Assembly: GCA_029856635.1 (NCBI GenBank)
Contig: JAHKLH010000074.1
Location: 1 to 7,684, forward strand
Length of the DNA stretch: 7,684 nt
Direction of reading: 5' to 3'
Origin: Candidatus Njordarchaeota archaeon
GTDB taxonomy: Archaea; Asgardarchaeota; Njordarchaeia; Njordarchaeales; JAHKLH01
The notes beneath the pieces were generated by a model, which did no database searches, was not told the origin of the DNA, and saw only the letters and a list, made by a program, of their open reading frames with translations. Positions 1 through 6,647 of the stretch are shown piece by piece (within the stretch, counting starts at the first letter, position 1; every line of letters starts with the position of its first letter). A program made the translations under genes and the position numbers.

Positions 1-1
1 G

Positions 2-3000
2 GAAAAAACTACAAAGAAGATTTATTCAACATATCTGGATGTATACACAGTACCGTATCCCATTGATGTTTATTGGAATGAAAGCTTTAATGTATCCGTA
101 AAAATAAGACTTGAGAATGGTAGTGCTATTGATGGAACCGTTTATTGGTACATATTCAGTGGAAGCACGGTCATGAAACAAGGTTCTGGTGATACAACGA
201 ACGGGTGGTACAATTTCACAGTGAATACATATGATTTAAACACGGGCTCGTATATGTTGTACATTAATGCGACGATTCCATCTGGCACTGGTGACATTGT
301 TTATCAAAGGCCTTCTCCAGTTGAGAAAGCTGTAACAATAAAGAAGAGAATTACTCGTCTTTCATACGAATTCTCTCCATCTAGCTCAATATACTGGAAT
401 GAATCATTAACAATAACTATTTGGTACACAGATTACTCTACATCTAAACACATTAATGGTGCGACTGTTAAAGTGACATTATTGTGCGGTGACATAAGGT
501 TAGTTTATACTTTGCCTGAGCAAGGAGATAAGTATGTGTTAGAAATAGCTAACTTTGATTCTCCAGCTGGCGCATATACTGTAACTATATATGCTTCGAA
601 AGATAATTACGAGGAACAAGAAAGCGTAACATTATTGATAGTTAACGAACGACCTACATCTCTTAGTTATGACTCTTATGTTGAATATCCATGGCAGGAA
701 TCATATGTACTCGCTGTTGTTTATATTGATTCTCGATATTCCGTTAAGATATGTGATGCAAACGTAACTTATAAAATGTTGAACCCAATGGATGAAATAA
801 TTCTGCAAGGAAATCTTACTTGGAATGGAACACATTATGTAGCGACATTAAATCTTACAGGTGTTACTGAGGACATATATCGAATTTACATCTATGCATC
901 AAAGGAGAACTTTGAGCAAGCGGAGGGAATAATAACATTCTATCTTAGAAAAAGAAGAACAATATTTACATCAGAATATTCCAAAATTACAGTAATTTAT
1001 GGTCAGAATATTACTATCAGATTTTATTTTAAAGATATTGATAATGAGCCAGAAACACCAATAATTAATGCTAATACTCTCGTAATGATTAGCGTACCAG
1101 GAGAAAATAAAACTGTTTACTTCGGTGAATTAAAGGATTTGGGTAATGGAACATATTTACTAAACATGAACAGCACAAAGCTTGGGGGATTAGACATTTT
1201 TAATGCAAGCATATCAATATATAAGAGTCACTATGAGTCAAAGCACATAAGCATTCTAATAGAAGTCAATCCCATTCCTACGAAAGTTTTGGCATCCAAG
1301 ACTTCTGAAACTACTGAATGGGGTCTAAATATTACAGTATACTTCGAATTTAATAGGACATACCCACATAATGTTAGGATAAGCGATGCAAATGTTACTT
1401 TCGAAATAAAAGATAGTGAAGGTAATATAATACTACATGGAACTTTAATTGAAAGCGCGCGAGGAGTATATTATCTTAGCATTAATAGCAGCACAATTGT
1501 ATCAACTGAGAATGATTTTGGAACATATGTAATCTATGTATATCTCAAGAAAGAGTTCTATGAAACACAAACTGTAATAATTATATGGACAATAACACCA
1601 ATCTCAACATTAGTTAGCGCTAATCCAACAAACATTACAGTATATTGGAGCGATAAAGCTCATGTAGTTCTATTATATAATAGAACCCGCGACTTGTCAT
1701 TTATCTCTAATGCTCTCATAATATACAATTTATCATGTGCTACATTAGAAAAGAGGGAAGATAAATATGTGCTTCATATAAATTCCTCCTCATTAGCAGA
1801 GGGTATTTACTTTATGAATGTAACTTTCAAAAAGGAATTCCATGAAACAAAAAGCATAATTCTGCTTTTAACTATAAAGCCAATACCAACAATATTAAAA
1901 TGGTCAAAGATCAAATCACTAAGTGTTGAATGGGGATTACCTTTAGAGTTAAACTTTACCCTTGTAATGTGGAATGAAACTTTAATTACTAATGCTGATG
2001 CTGTATGTATTATTGAAAATGGAAATGTATTCACCTTCTCATTGATAGAAATTGAGCCTGGAGTCTATCAGTTATATGTAAATACCTCACAAATTGCAAG
2101 TGTTCCTTCTGACTTGGGAACATATACTGTGGAAATCATATTTAGAAAAACTCATTTTGAAGCTCAGAAAATAACATTTGCACTCACAATTAATGCAATT
2201 TCTACAATAGTTCCAACACCAATACCACAGAATGTTACATTATACTGGGGAGAAAGCGAAGATGTTATCATTGAATGGAGAAGAAAAAGAGATTATGCGC
2301 CTATTCATAATGCCTTTACTTCTCTCACTATTTTGGTGGGTGGCCAAGCTATTGAAATTCCCCAAGGAGCATTTATTATTGAAGAGAGGGAAAACGATTA
2401 TGTATTACACGTAAATGCATCATTACTTCCAGAAGACACGCTGTATGAAGTAATTATTGACTTTAGCAAGGAGTTCCATGTTAATAAGAGTTGCTCTATT
2501 TATGTAACAGTTAAATCTATACCATTAAATGTTATAATGTCAACACAGAATCCATCAATAACATGGGGAACTGACTTAAACATATCTCTAGTAATAAATG
2601 ATGCTAGGACTGGAAAAGGAGTAGAAGATGTTACAATAAATCTAATTACAACACCAGAAATGCCTAATAACTCTATTCTACTTCTTGATCTAGGAAATGG
2701 TAATTACATATTGGCTATAAAAGGCGGCATCTTAGAAGCAGATCAAGATTATGTGATTGACGTGATTATCGAAAAAGCACATTATACTCCAATTACCAAG
2801 AGAATTGCTTTACATGTATCGAAGGTTTGTGTCAAAATGGAGATAGAGATGACACAGTACATTGAAAAAAGCATATCTCCGCTTGATTATGGAAATGCAA
2901 TAACAACATTAAAATTACGAATACTCGAAAGGGATACTGGAATTCCATTAAACGTTACGAAATTCCTAAAAATTTACATAATTGGTGAAGACTTTGAGAA

Positions 3001-3478
3001 AGAAATTAGCGATGTAACTGAGATTGTTCCTGGATTCTATGAGGCAAAAATCAGTTGGCGTGATATTCCTCCGGGTGAATATTACTTAAAAATCGAAATT
3101 TCACAATTCACTAGAAACAATTACATAGGAAATTGGAGCGAGATTATAGAAGTTGAAGCCTGGTTAAACGGTCAGAAGATAACACCAACAGTAGAGCAAC
3201 ACATTAATTTCAGAGTATCCGTTGACTTCATGATGGGAAGTGAGAAAATATTTGGCATTTACATTCCAAGATTGTATTTCTGGTTAGCAAATGGAATAGG
3301 TATATTTGCTGTTGCATATGGTATCTTTAAGCTTGTAGCATGGCTAAGATTACCATGGGAAGTCAAGGAATTAATTAAAATAATTAAGAATGTTCGCAAA
3401 GGAGTTCTTGAGTATAGAGTTCCATCACGTTCAGACATAATTGCCGAGTTCCTCCTTAAACAATTAAGGATGAAATAA
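2..3478 (+). CDS. Large repeat-containing surface protein, membrane-anchored (5' end outside window)
   Basis: The frame is open from base 2, so the internal ATG at 173 is not the start; 57 codons before it already belong to the protein and contain the same YWNES motif as later repeats. The 1158 visible residues form a chain of about nine repeats of 94-109 residues that look like Ig/fibronectin-type beta sandwiches. Each starts near an (I/R)PT or IST linker, has a W/Y-G/N motif, then a DANVT-like strand, a GxYxLxINSS strand, a GTYxIxIxxxKExFE strand and a closing ITLxI strand. Approximate repeat starts are residues 116, 217, 318, 425, 534, 628, 733, 840 and 944. More than 30 N-X-S/T sequons fit an extracellular glycosylated stalk. 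A hydrophobic helix at about 1091-1114 (from LYFWLANGIG) is followed by a 44-residue basic tail, so the protein is probably anchored with the repeats outside. I do not recognise the family; S-layer-associated protein or adhesin is inference. The signal peptide would lie upstream. Confidence 0.88.
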   Translation, partial: EKTTKKIYSTYLDVYTVPYPIDVYWNESFNVSVKIRLENGSAIDGTVYWYIFSGSTVMKQGSGDTTNGWYNFTVNTYDLNTGSYMLYINATIPSGTGDIVYQRPSPVEKAVTIKKRITRLSYEFSPSSSIYWNESLTITIWYTDYSTSKHINGATVKVTLLCGDIRLVYTLPEQGDKYVLEIANFDSPAGAYTVTIYASKDNYEEQESVTLLIVNERPTSLSYDSYVEYPWQESYVLAVVYIDSRYSVKICDANVTYKMLNPMDEIILQGNLTWNGTHYVATLNLTGVTEDIYRIYIYASKENFEQAEGIITFYLRKRRTIFTSEYSKITVIYGQNITIRFYFKDIDNEPETPIINANTLVMISVPGENKTVYFGELKDLGNGTYLLNMNSTKLGGLDIFNASISIYKSHYESKHISILIEVNPIPTKVLASKTSETTEWGLNITVYFEFNRTYPHNVRISDANVTFEIKDSEGNIILHGTLIESARGVYYLSINSSTIVSTENDFGTYVIYVYLKKEFYETQTVIIIWTITPISTLVSANPTNITVYWSDKAHVVLLYNRTRDLSFISNALIIYNLSCATLEKREDKYVLHINSSSLAEGIYFMNVTFKKEFHETKSIILLLTIKPIPTILKWSKIKSLSVEWGLPLELNFTLVMWNETLITNADAVCIIENGNVFTFSLIEIEPGVYQLYVNTSQIASVPSDLGTYTVEIIFRKTHFEAQKITFALTINAISTIVPTPIPQNVTLYWGESEDVIIEWRRKRDYAPIHNAFTSLTILVGGQAIEIPQGAFIIEERENDYVLHVNASLLPEDTLYEVIIDFSKEFHVNKSCSIYVTVKSIPLNVIMSTQNPSITWGTDLNISLVINDARTGKGVEDVTINLITTPEMPNNSILLLDLGNGNYILAIKGGILEADQDYVIDVIIEKAHYTPITKRIALHVSKVCVKMEIEMTQYIEKSISPLDYGNAITTLKLRILERDTGIPLNVTKFLKIYIIGEDFEKEISDVTEIVPGFYEAKISWRDIPPGEYYLKIEISQFTRNNYIGNWSEIIEVEAWLNGQKITPTVEQHINFRVSVDFMMGSEKIFGIYIPRLYFWLANGIGIFAVAYGIFKLVAWLRLPWEVKELIKIIKNVRKGVLEYRVPSRSDIIAEFLLKQLRMK
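1274..1882 (+). repeat. Two-domain super-repeat, copy 1
   Basis: This stretch encodes an IPT-type unit (1274-1600) followed by an IST-type unit (1601-1882). The first carries EWGL near its start and DFGTY near its end. The second carries VYWSD, then EKREDKYVLHINSSSL, then KKEFHETKS. The same order of signatures recurs in 1883-2518. Confidence 0.6.
1883..2518 (+). repeat. Two-domain super-repeat, copy 2
   Basis: An IPT-type unit (1883-2197) with EWGL and DLGTY is followed by an IST-type unit (2198-2518) with LYWGE, EERENDYVLHVNASLL and SKEFHVNKS. These match copy 1 better than they match neighbouring units, so the pair seems to have duplicated as a block. Confidence 0.6.
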
Positions 3479-3483
3479 CCAAT

Positions 3484-3493
3484 TATTTTAAAT
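3484..3493 (+). promoter_or_regulatory. Possible TATA box of the C/D sRNA
   Basis: The AT-rich element TATTTTAAAT is centred about 25 nt upstream of the C box. That is the usual TATA to start-site distance in archaea if the sRNA starts a few bases before or at its C box. In an AT-rich genome this is weak evidence; processing from the upstream mRNA is an alternative. Confidence 0.3.
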
Positions 3494-3507
3494 CTTCTTT
3501 TTTTCTT
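3494..3507 (+). terminator. T-rich terminator after surface-protein gene
   Basis: A pyrimidine tract with a run of seven T lies 16-29 nt after the stop codon of the surface-protein gene. Oligo-T tracts without a hairpin are typical intrinsic terminators in archaea. It also lies just before the sRNA, so it would separate the two transcripts unless the sRNA is processed from read-through. Confidence 0.45.
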
Positions 3508-3510
3508 ATA

Positions 3511-3571
3511 TTTGATGATGACATGCGGCGGTTCTGAAAAATACTTGATGATACTGCACCCTTCTGATTCT
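3511..3571 (+). ncRNA. Box C/D guide sRNA (2'-O-methylation guide)
   Basis: All four boxes are present in order with ideal archaeal spacing: C box ATGATGA at 3515-3521 (perfect RUGAUGA), guide 1 at 3522-3533, D' box CTGA at 3534-3537, a 7-nt D'-C' spacer, C' box TTGATGA at 3545-3551, guide 2 at 3552-3563, and D box CTGA at 3564-3567. Both guides are exactly 12 nt. The total of about 60 nt is standard for archaeal sRNAs, which assemble with L7Ae, Nop5 and fibrillarin to methylate rRNA or tRNA at the base paired to the fifth guide position upstream of D or D'. Flanking terminal-stem pairing is weak. It fits between two convergent genes, ending a few bases before the stop codon of the minus-strand nuclease gene. 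RNA ends are estimated, not known. Confidence 0.82.
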
Positions 3572-3576
3572 TATTT

Positions 3577-4023
3577 TTAGATACTAATGAATTTCACCCT
3601 TTTGACGCGTCGCGTAATTCCTAACTTCCGTCTTATTTCCTCCACAGGTATATGACGCGGATTGTAACAAACGGCGATAACATACCTAAATGCTTTTTTA
3701 TAAAAGTTAATTTGCTTGCGAAGTCTTATCAGATCGTCTTCACTATTGACAAATTTTAATTCTATGCAAACCGCATTAGCTAAAGCAATATCTGCACGGC
3801 CAATCATTTTTCCTACATAAAAATCAACTTGTCTTTTTAGAAGCGGTCTGAGTGCAAGTAAGCCTCCGCGTATGGAAAAGACGTCCTTGAGGAGCCATTT
3901 ATATATTTCTTCCTCCAATTCAGATTCGTCTTTTACACCTCTGCTTAATTTAAATCTTGCCAAAGAACGAAGAATTATATCACATAAATGTTCACTTATA
4001 TCTGGTAAACCGTGCGTTGGCAT
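3577..4023 (-). CDS. Small PD-(D/E)XK nuclease-like protein, uncharacterised
   Basis: The product has 148 residues from the ATG at 4023. A TTG at 4035 would add four residues, but a strong TATA element lies about 27 nt upstream of the ATG, which fits a leaderless ATG start. Residues 64-90 read as a PD-(D/E)XK core: GRAD with D78 on one strand, then IELK with E88 and K90 on the next, ten residues later. An acidic helix (ELEEEIYKWL, 35-44) may supply the motif I glutamate, and Q104 in KQINFY could be the downstream helix residue. There is no signal peptide or membrane segment, so it should be cytoplasmic. It lies downstream of the Hjc-like gene on the same strand, 108 nt away, with its own promoter candidate. 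Nuclease activity is inferred from the motif only; I do not recognise a named family. Confidence 0.75.
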   Translation of the reverse strand: MPTHGLPDISEHLCDIILRSLARFKLSRGVKDESELEEEIYKWLLKDVFSIRGGLLALRPLLKRQVDFYVGKMIGRADIALANAVCIELKFVNSEDDLIRLRKQINFYKKAFRYVIAVCYNPRHIPVEEIRRKLGITRRVKRVKFISI

Positions 4024-4042
4024 TATTATTACCAACTAAAAA

Positions 4043-4056
4043 TATTTATAAAAAAG
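4043..4056 (-). promoter_or_regulatory. TATA box of the small nuclease-like gene
   Basis: On the minus strand this reads TTTTTATAAATATT, a good archaeal TATA element. Its centre is about 27 nt from the ATG at 4023, so transcription would begin at or next to the start codon, giving a leaderless mRNA. A second TATA-like element (CTTTTATAAAG) occurs further upstream near 4077-4087. Confidence 0.5.
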
Positions 4057-4131
4057 TTATATTGGTATTTAACTTCTTTATAAAAGATATTCCTCACAGG
4101 AAATACGCTATTTGATAAGATTTCTTTAAAT

Positions 4132-4755
4132 TTATGAGCGTCTGTTATTTTTCTTCTCGCGCATGATATTGATATATATTCTTATTCTATCTGGATCCAC
4201 CTCTGTTCTCGTACGCTTATCTTTATACATAATGTATTCGCGAGGCTTTAATTTGTATCCCTTTGTTTCTAGGCATGCTTTTATATGAGAAAAAATTTCG
4301 TAAACATCTGCTTTTCTTCCCATTAAACGAATGGTACAGTCTATTTTCTCATAGAAAACCCTTCTCATTTTTAATAAGGCAACAATATTCTTGAGTTCTA
4401 ATGCTTTCTTTGAAGGAAAAATAACTTCTTTTGTGTTCATGTTTATTTCTTTGAACAGCCATTTATCTATTAACTTAACAGCCAAAAAAGCCCGTGCTGG
4501 AATACCTGCATGCTTCATTATTTTGTACCATTCAAGCAAGCCATCAAAGTCTTTAGTATAAAATTTTTTAGTTTCTTCACTAGTTAACTTTACTTCTATT
4601 CCAAACAGAAATCCGTTTGCAGCAATTAACATATCTGGAAGAGGCATGTTTCTACCAGATTGAGGAATTCTAATAACTTTAATTCCCTCTTTTTCCAGTA
4701 TTTCAGCTAGTTCTTTTTCGGCATCAAGACCTTTCTTTAAGGACAATTTATTCAC
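4132..4755 (-). CDS. hjc: Hjc-like archaeal Holliday junction resolvase with C-terminal extension
   Basis: The product has 207 residues from a GTG start at 4755. Residues 1-128 match archaeal Hjc throughout: KKGLDAEKEL with E13, an RIPQSG segment with S33, PD with D41, and IEVK with E54 and K56, followed by the AFLAVK and W-x-F strands. E13, D41, E54 and K56 correspond to the metal-binding catalytic set of Hjc, which cleaves four-way DNA junctions in recombination and fork repair. The family is usually about 120-140 residues; here 80 extra residues (128-207) form a charged region with a predicted beta-alpha-beta-beta flavour and a DPDRIRIYINI strand. The ending is very basic. The gene is divergent from the antiporter. 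The short leader carries GGAAG as a weak ribosome site. Because the catalytic residues are intact I favour a genuine resolvase, though an Hjc paralogue (Hje-like) is possible. Confidence 0.85.
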   Translation of the reverse strand: MNKLSLKKGLDAEKELAEILEKEGIKVIRIPQSGRNMPLPDMLIAANGFLFGIEVKLTSEETKKFYTKDFDGLLEWYKIMKHAGIPARAFLAVKLIDKWLFKEINMNTKEVIFPSKKALELKNIVALLKMRRVFYEKIDCTIRLMGRKADVYEIFSHIKACLETKGYKLKPREYIMYKDKRTRTEVDPDRIRIYINIMREKKNNRRS

Positions 4756-4785
4756 CGCATCTTCCGAACTATTTTAGATTCCCGG

Positions 4786-4819
4786 TATTCAATAAAGACA
4801 AAGATGTTTTTATTGAATA
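4786..4819. promoter_or_regulatory. 11-bp inverted repeat in divergent promoter region
   Basis: TATTCAATAAA at 4786-4796 is repeated perfectly in inverted form, TTTATTGAATA, at 4809-4819, with a 12-nt loop. The arms lie 36-39 nt from the GTG starts of the resolvase (minus) and antiporter (plus), almost symmetrically. They may be two back-to-back TATA elements or an operator for a dimeric regulator acting on both genes. Confidence 0.45.
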
Positions 4820-4852
4820 TAATCATAAGTATAGTCTATATAGTTTTTCAGG

Positions 4853-6001
4853 GTGTTTTTATTGGGTCTTGAAGCACTATTGCTATTAATGACATCTATA
4901 GTAATATCTGCAATTCTAGCGCACAAGCTTGGTGTGTCTTCTGCACTTTTTGAAGTTATCGCAGGTGTTTTAATAGGTTTGTTCTTTCCCACATTTTTTT
5001 ATGAGGTTGAATGGCTTAGGATCTTTGCAGATATTGGCTTGGTGTTCTTAATGTTTGTTGCAGGAATGGAAGTAAGTGCTAAAATGCTAGTGTCTGACCT
5101 TAAAACTAATTTATCACTTGGTATTGCTAGCTTTATAGTTCCTTTCCTCACCATGTATGGTTTTGCGATGTTATTCTTCAAAGAAAAAGCGTTTGTACTA
5201 GCACTTGCAACTTCATCCACAGCAGTCGGTGTAACATATTTGGCGCTTGAAAATAGTGAACTTATAAAGGATAAATCTGCACAAAATATTTTAGCTGCTG
5301 CAATGATAAATGATGTAATATCCTTGTTAGCAATGTCTATTTGGCTTTATGTCATACTCTATGAAGTCGAACTCGTATCTTTTATTCAATTGATATTAGT
5401 AGTAATCGCCGTAGCACTTAGCACACATTTTGCTAGAGTTTACGGAAATAGATTCACTATGACATTATTTGGTATCGAGGTTCATGAACTTGACATAAAA
5501 ATTGCATGTGCATTAGCATGTTTTCTAGCAATTGCTGTTGAATTTCTTGGAGCACATGCAGCAATTGGTGCATTCTTGGCTGGTTTGATTATTGAGACTG
5601 AGGAAGAAATTCATGGGAAGAGATTACTAAATAAGGTAAAACAAATCGGTTTTGGATTCTTTATTCCAATATTTTTCGTTTACGTTGGAATTCTTATTGC
5701 GAAGTTTGGAATTGACATTAATCAAATACTTTGGATGATTATTTTCGCATTTATAGCAATTCTCTCACGTATGATTCCTCTAGCACTTATAATTTTCGTT
5801 AATAACGTTAACTTTAGAAATGCACTTGCGTTTGCTGCAAGTACGACACCTCGTTTAAGCGTTGCACTTGCACTTACAATGGCAATACTTGAAGCAGGAA
5901 TACTGCCTGGTTTCATTTTGAATATAATTGTTGGTATAGCATTAATTACTACATGTTTGGCTCCAGTACTAACTGATAAACTTCACAAAAAGTCAGCGTA
6001 A
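4853..6001 (+). CDS. Cation/proton antiporter, Na+/H+ exchanger family (CPA type)
   Basis: The 382-residue product is almost entirely hydrophobic, with about 11-13 membrane helices, and would exchange Na+ or K+ for H+ across the cytoplasmic membrane. Family signatures are clear: IGLVFLMFVAGMEVS (61-75), TSSTAVGVTYLALE (120-133), the ion-binding pair N153-D154 in AAAMINDVISL, GAHAAIGAFLAGLIIE (233-248), FFIPIFFVYVGILI (269-282), and an arginine helix with R334 (STTPRLSVALAL). It ends right after the membrane domain with no RCK/TrkA regulatory domain, unlike KefB or KefC. The pair is N-D rather than D-D, which in this superfamily tends to go with electroneutral exchange; that is inference. The chosen start is GTG at 4853 (CAGGGTG context); TTG at 4862, with GGGTG as ribosome site, is a reasonable alternative. 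The substrate ion cannot be read from the sequence. Confidence 0.88.
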   Translation: MFLLGLEALLLLMTSIVISAILAHKLGVSSALFEVIAGVLIGLFFPTFFYEVEWLRIFADIGLVFLMFVAGMEVSAKMLVSDLKTNLSLGIASFIVPFLTMYGFAMLFFKEKAFVLALATSSTAVGVTYLALENSELIKDKSAQNILAAAMINDVISLLAMSIWLYVILYEVELVSFIQLILVVIAVALSTHFARVYGNRFTMTLFGIEVHELDIKIACALACFLAIAVEFLGAHAAIGAFLAGLIIETEEEIHGKRLLNKVKQIGFGFFIPIFFVYVGILIAKFGIDINQILWMIIFAFIAILSRMIPLALIIFVNNVNFRNALAFAASTTPRLSVALALTMAILEAGILPGFILNIIVGIALITTCLAPVLTDKLHKKSA

Positions 6002-6188
6002 GTTTCTAGCCTATAATAATTAATACAAAAATTTTGGACTGGTTTTACTTATATAACTCCCATTGAAGCATACATTTTGAGAAAAGTACTTAAAGCAGAT
6101 AATCTAAAATCTTTAATTACTAATCGATTTTCATTTTATGACTATCTAGAAGATGCCTAATTTAATATCTTTTTCACAAATATGATAA
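6002..6188. other. Intergenic gap between convergent antiporter and protease genes
   Basis: This 187-nt gap has no strong terminator, RNA or full gene. It does contain a plus-strand frame without a usual upstream start codon, open from 6020 to the stop at 6158-6160, whose second half reads like protein (TPIEAYILRKVLKADN and onward). It may be a gene remnant or chance. Confidence 0.4.
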
Positions 6189-6584
6189 CTAGAGAATAAA
6201 TGCAGGAGCTTTCTTAAGTTTTCCAGTCGCCGTGTCCGGAATAAGGTTTGCTCTCTCTAATGTTAATAAACCAATTATGACATTTTCGTCGACACCATGT
6301 GTTTTTAGAATATTCTTAACTTTTGACGGAATATTTGTAACAGCAACCACTGCGTATTTTAATGAAACATTCTCAAGAATAATTTCTTTTACTATTGCCT
6401 CCATTGCCTCTACTTCATGCTCTGAAAATGAAATTATCTTAAATTTTCTCCCAGTATATTCTAAACCAAGCTTATTTGCAAGATCTTTATCAACAATGCT
6501 CATCCTAGTACCAGAATCAACTAATGCAATGCACTCGTATTTAATATTTAATCCTATTAAGATAATCTTGCTTTTAACAAGCAT
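6189..6584 (-). CDS. Retropepsin-like aspartyl protease domain protein
   Basis: The product has 131 residues from the ATG at 6584. It matches single-domain retroviral-type (clan AA) aspartic proteases: the active-site strand and turn ALVDSGTRMSIVD with D23-S24-G25, followed by a helix ending in LGL (39-41), and near the C-terminus the family hallmark IIGLLTLERANLIPD (103-117) preceding the final hairpin GKL. Such proteins act as homodimers, each chain supplying one catalytic aspartate. DSG replaces the commoner DTG, an accepted variant. There is no signal peptide or membrane helix, so it should be a cytoplasmic soluble protein. It lies 63 nt downstream of moaA on the same strand and may share its transcript, but a TATA-like element precedes it. 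The protein target is unknown. The family assignment is fairly firm; proteolytic activity is inferred. Confidence 0.75.
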   Translation of the reverse strand: MLVKSKIILIGLNIKYECIALVDSGTRMSIVDKDLANKLGLEYTGRKFKIISFSEHEVEAMEAIVKEIILENVSLKYAVVAVTNIPSKVKNILKTHGVDENVIIGLLTLERANLIPDTATGKLKKAPAFIL

Positions 6585-6608
6585 CTTGGTAATCCCATTT
6601 AAAAAATG

Positions 6609-6619
6609 TCTTAAATAAT
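6609..6619 (-). promoter_or_regulatory. Possible TATA box of the protease gene
   Basis: The minus strand reads CATTATTTAAG, centred about 30 nt upstream of the ATG at 6584. This would give a very short leader of a few bases. The region is AT-rich throughout, so the call is weak. Confidence 0.3.
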
Positions 6620-6647
6620 GTATTAATAATCAATATATTCATTATGT

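Larger units (their letters stand above)
347..2830 (+). repeat. Array of eight degenerate ~100-residue beta-sandwich repeats
   Basis: Unit starts, judged by eye from recurring linker motifs, are at 347, 650, 953, 1274, 1601, 1883, 2198 and 2519. A partial unit lies before 347 and a more divergent one after 2831. The repeats are conserved at protein level only; I see no long nucleotide identity between units, which implies old duplications. Confidence 0.7.

Noticed and set aside
1807..2414. Short frames on the minus strand (1807-2034) and plus strand (2232-2414) inside the surface-protein gene
   Set aside because: They fall within continuous repeat-coding sequence and show no features of their own.
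173..3478. ATG at 173 as the start of the surface-protein gene
   Set aside because: The frame is open to base 2 and the upstream codons carry the same repeat motifs (YPIDVYWNESFN), so the ATG is internal.
4024..4035. TTG start at 4035 for the small nuclease-like gene
   Set aside because: The TATA element is only about 15 nt from it, too close for normal archaeal initiation; the ATG at 4023 fits better.
4090..4101. Small inverted repeat TTCCT-CAC-AGGAA upstream of the nuclease-like gene
   Set aside because: Five-bp arms are too short to separate from chance, and it lacks a following T tract.
4810..5916. Three minus-strand frames opposite the antiporter gene
   Set aside because: They are antisense translations of membrane helices and have no recognisable motifs.
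6232..6618. 128-residue plus-strand frame opposite the protease gene
   Set aside because: The minus strand has clear retropepsin motifs; the plus-strand translation has no family resemblance and is a shadow.
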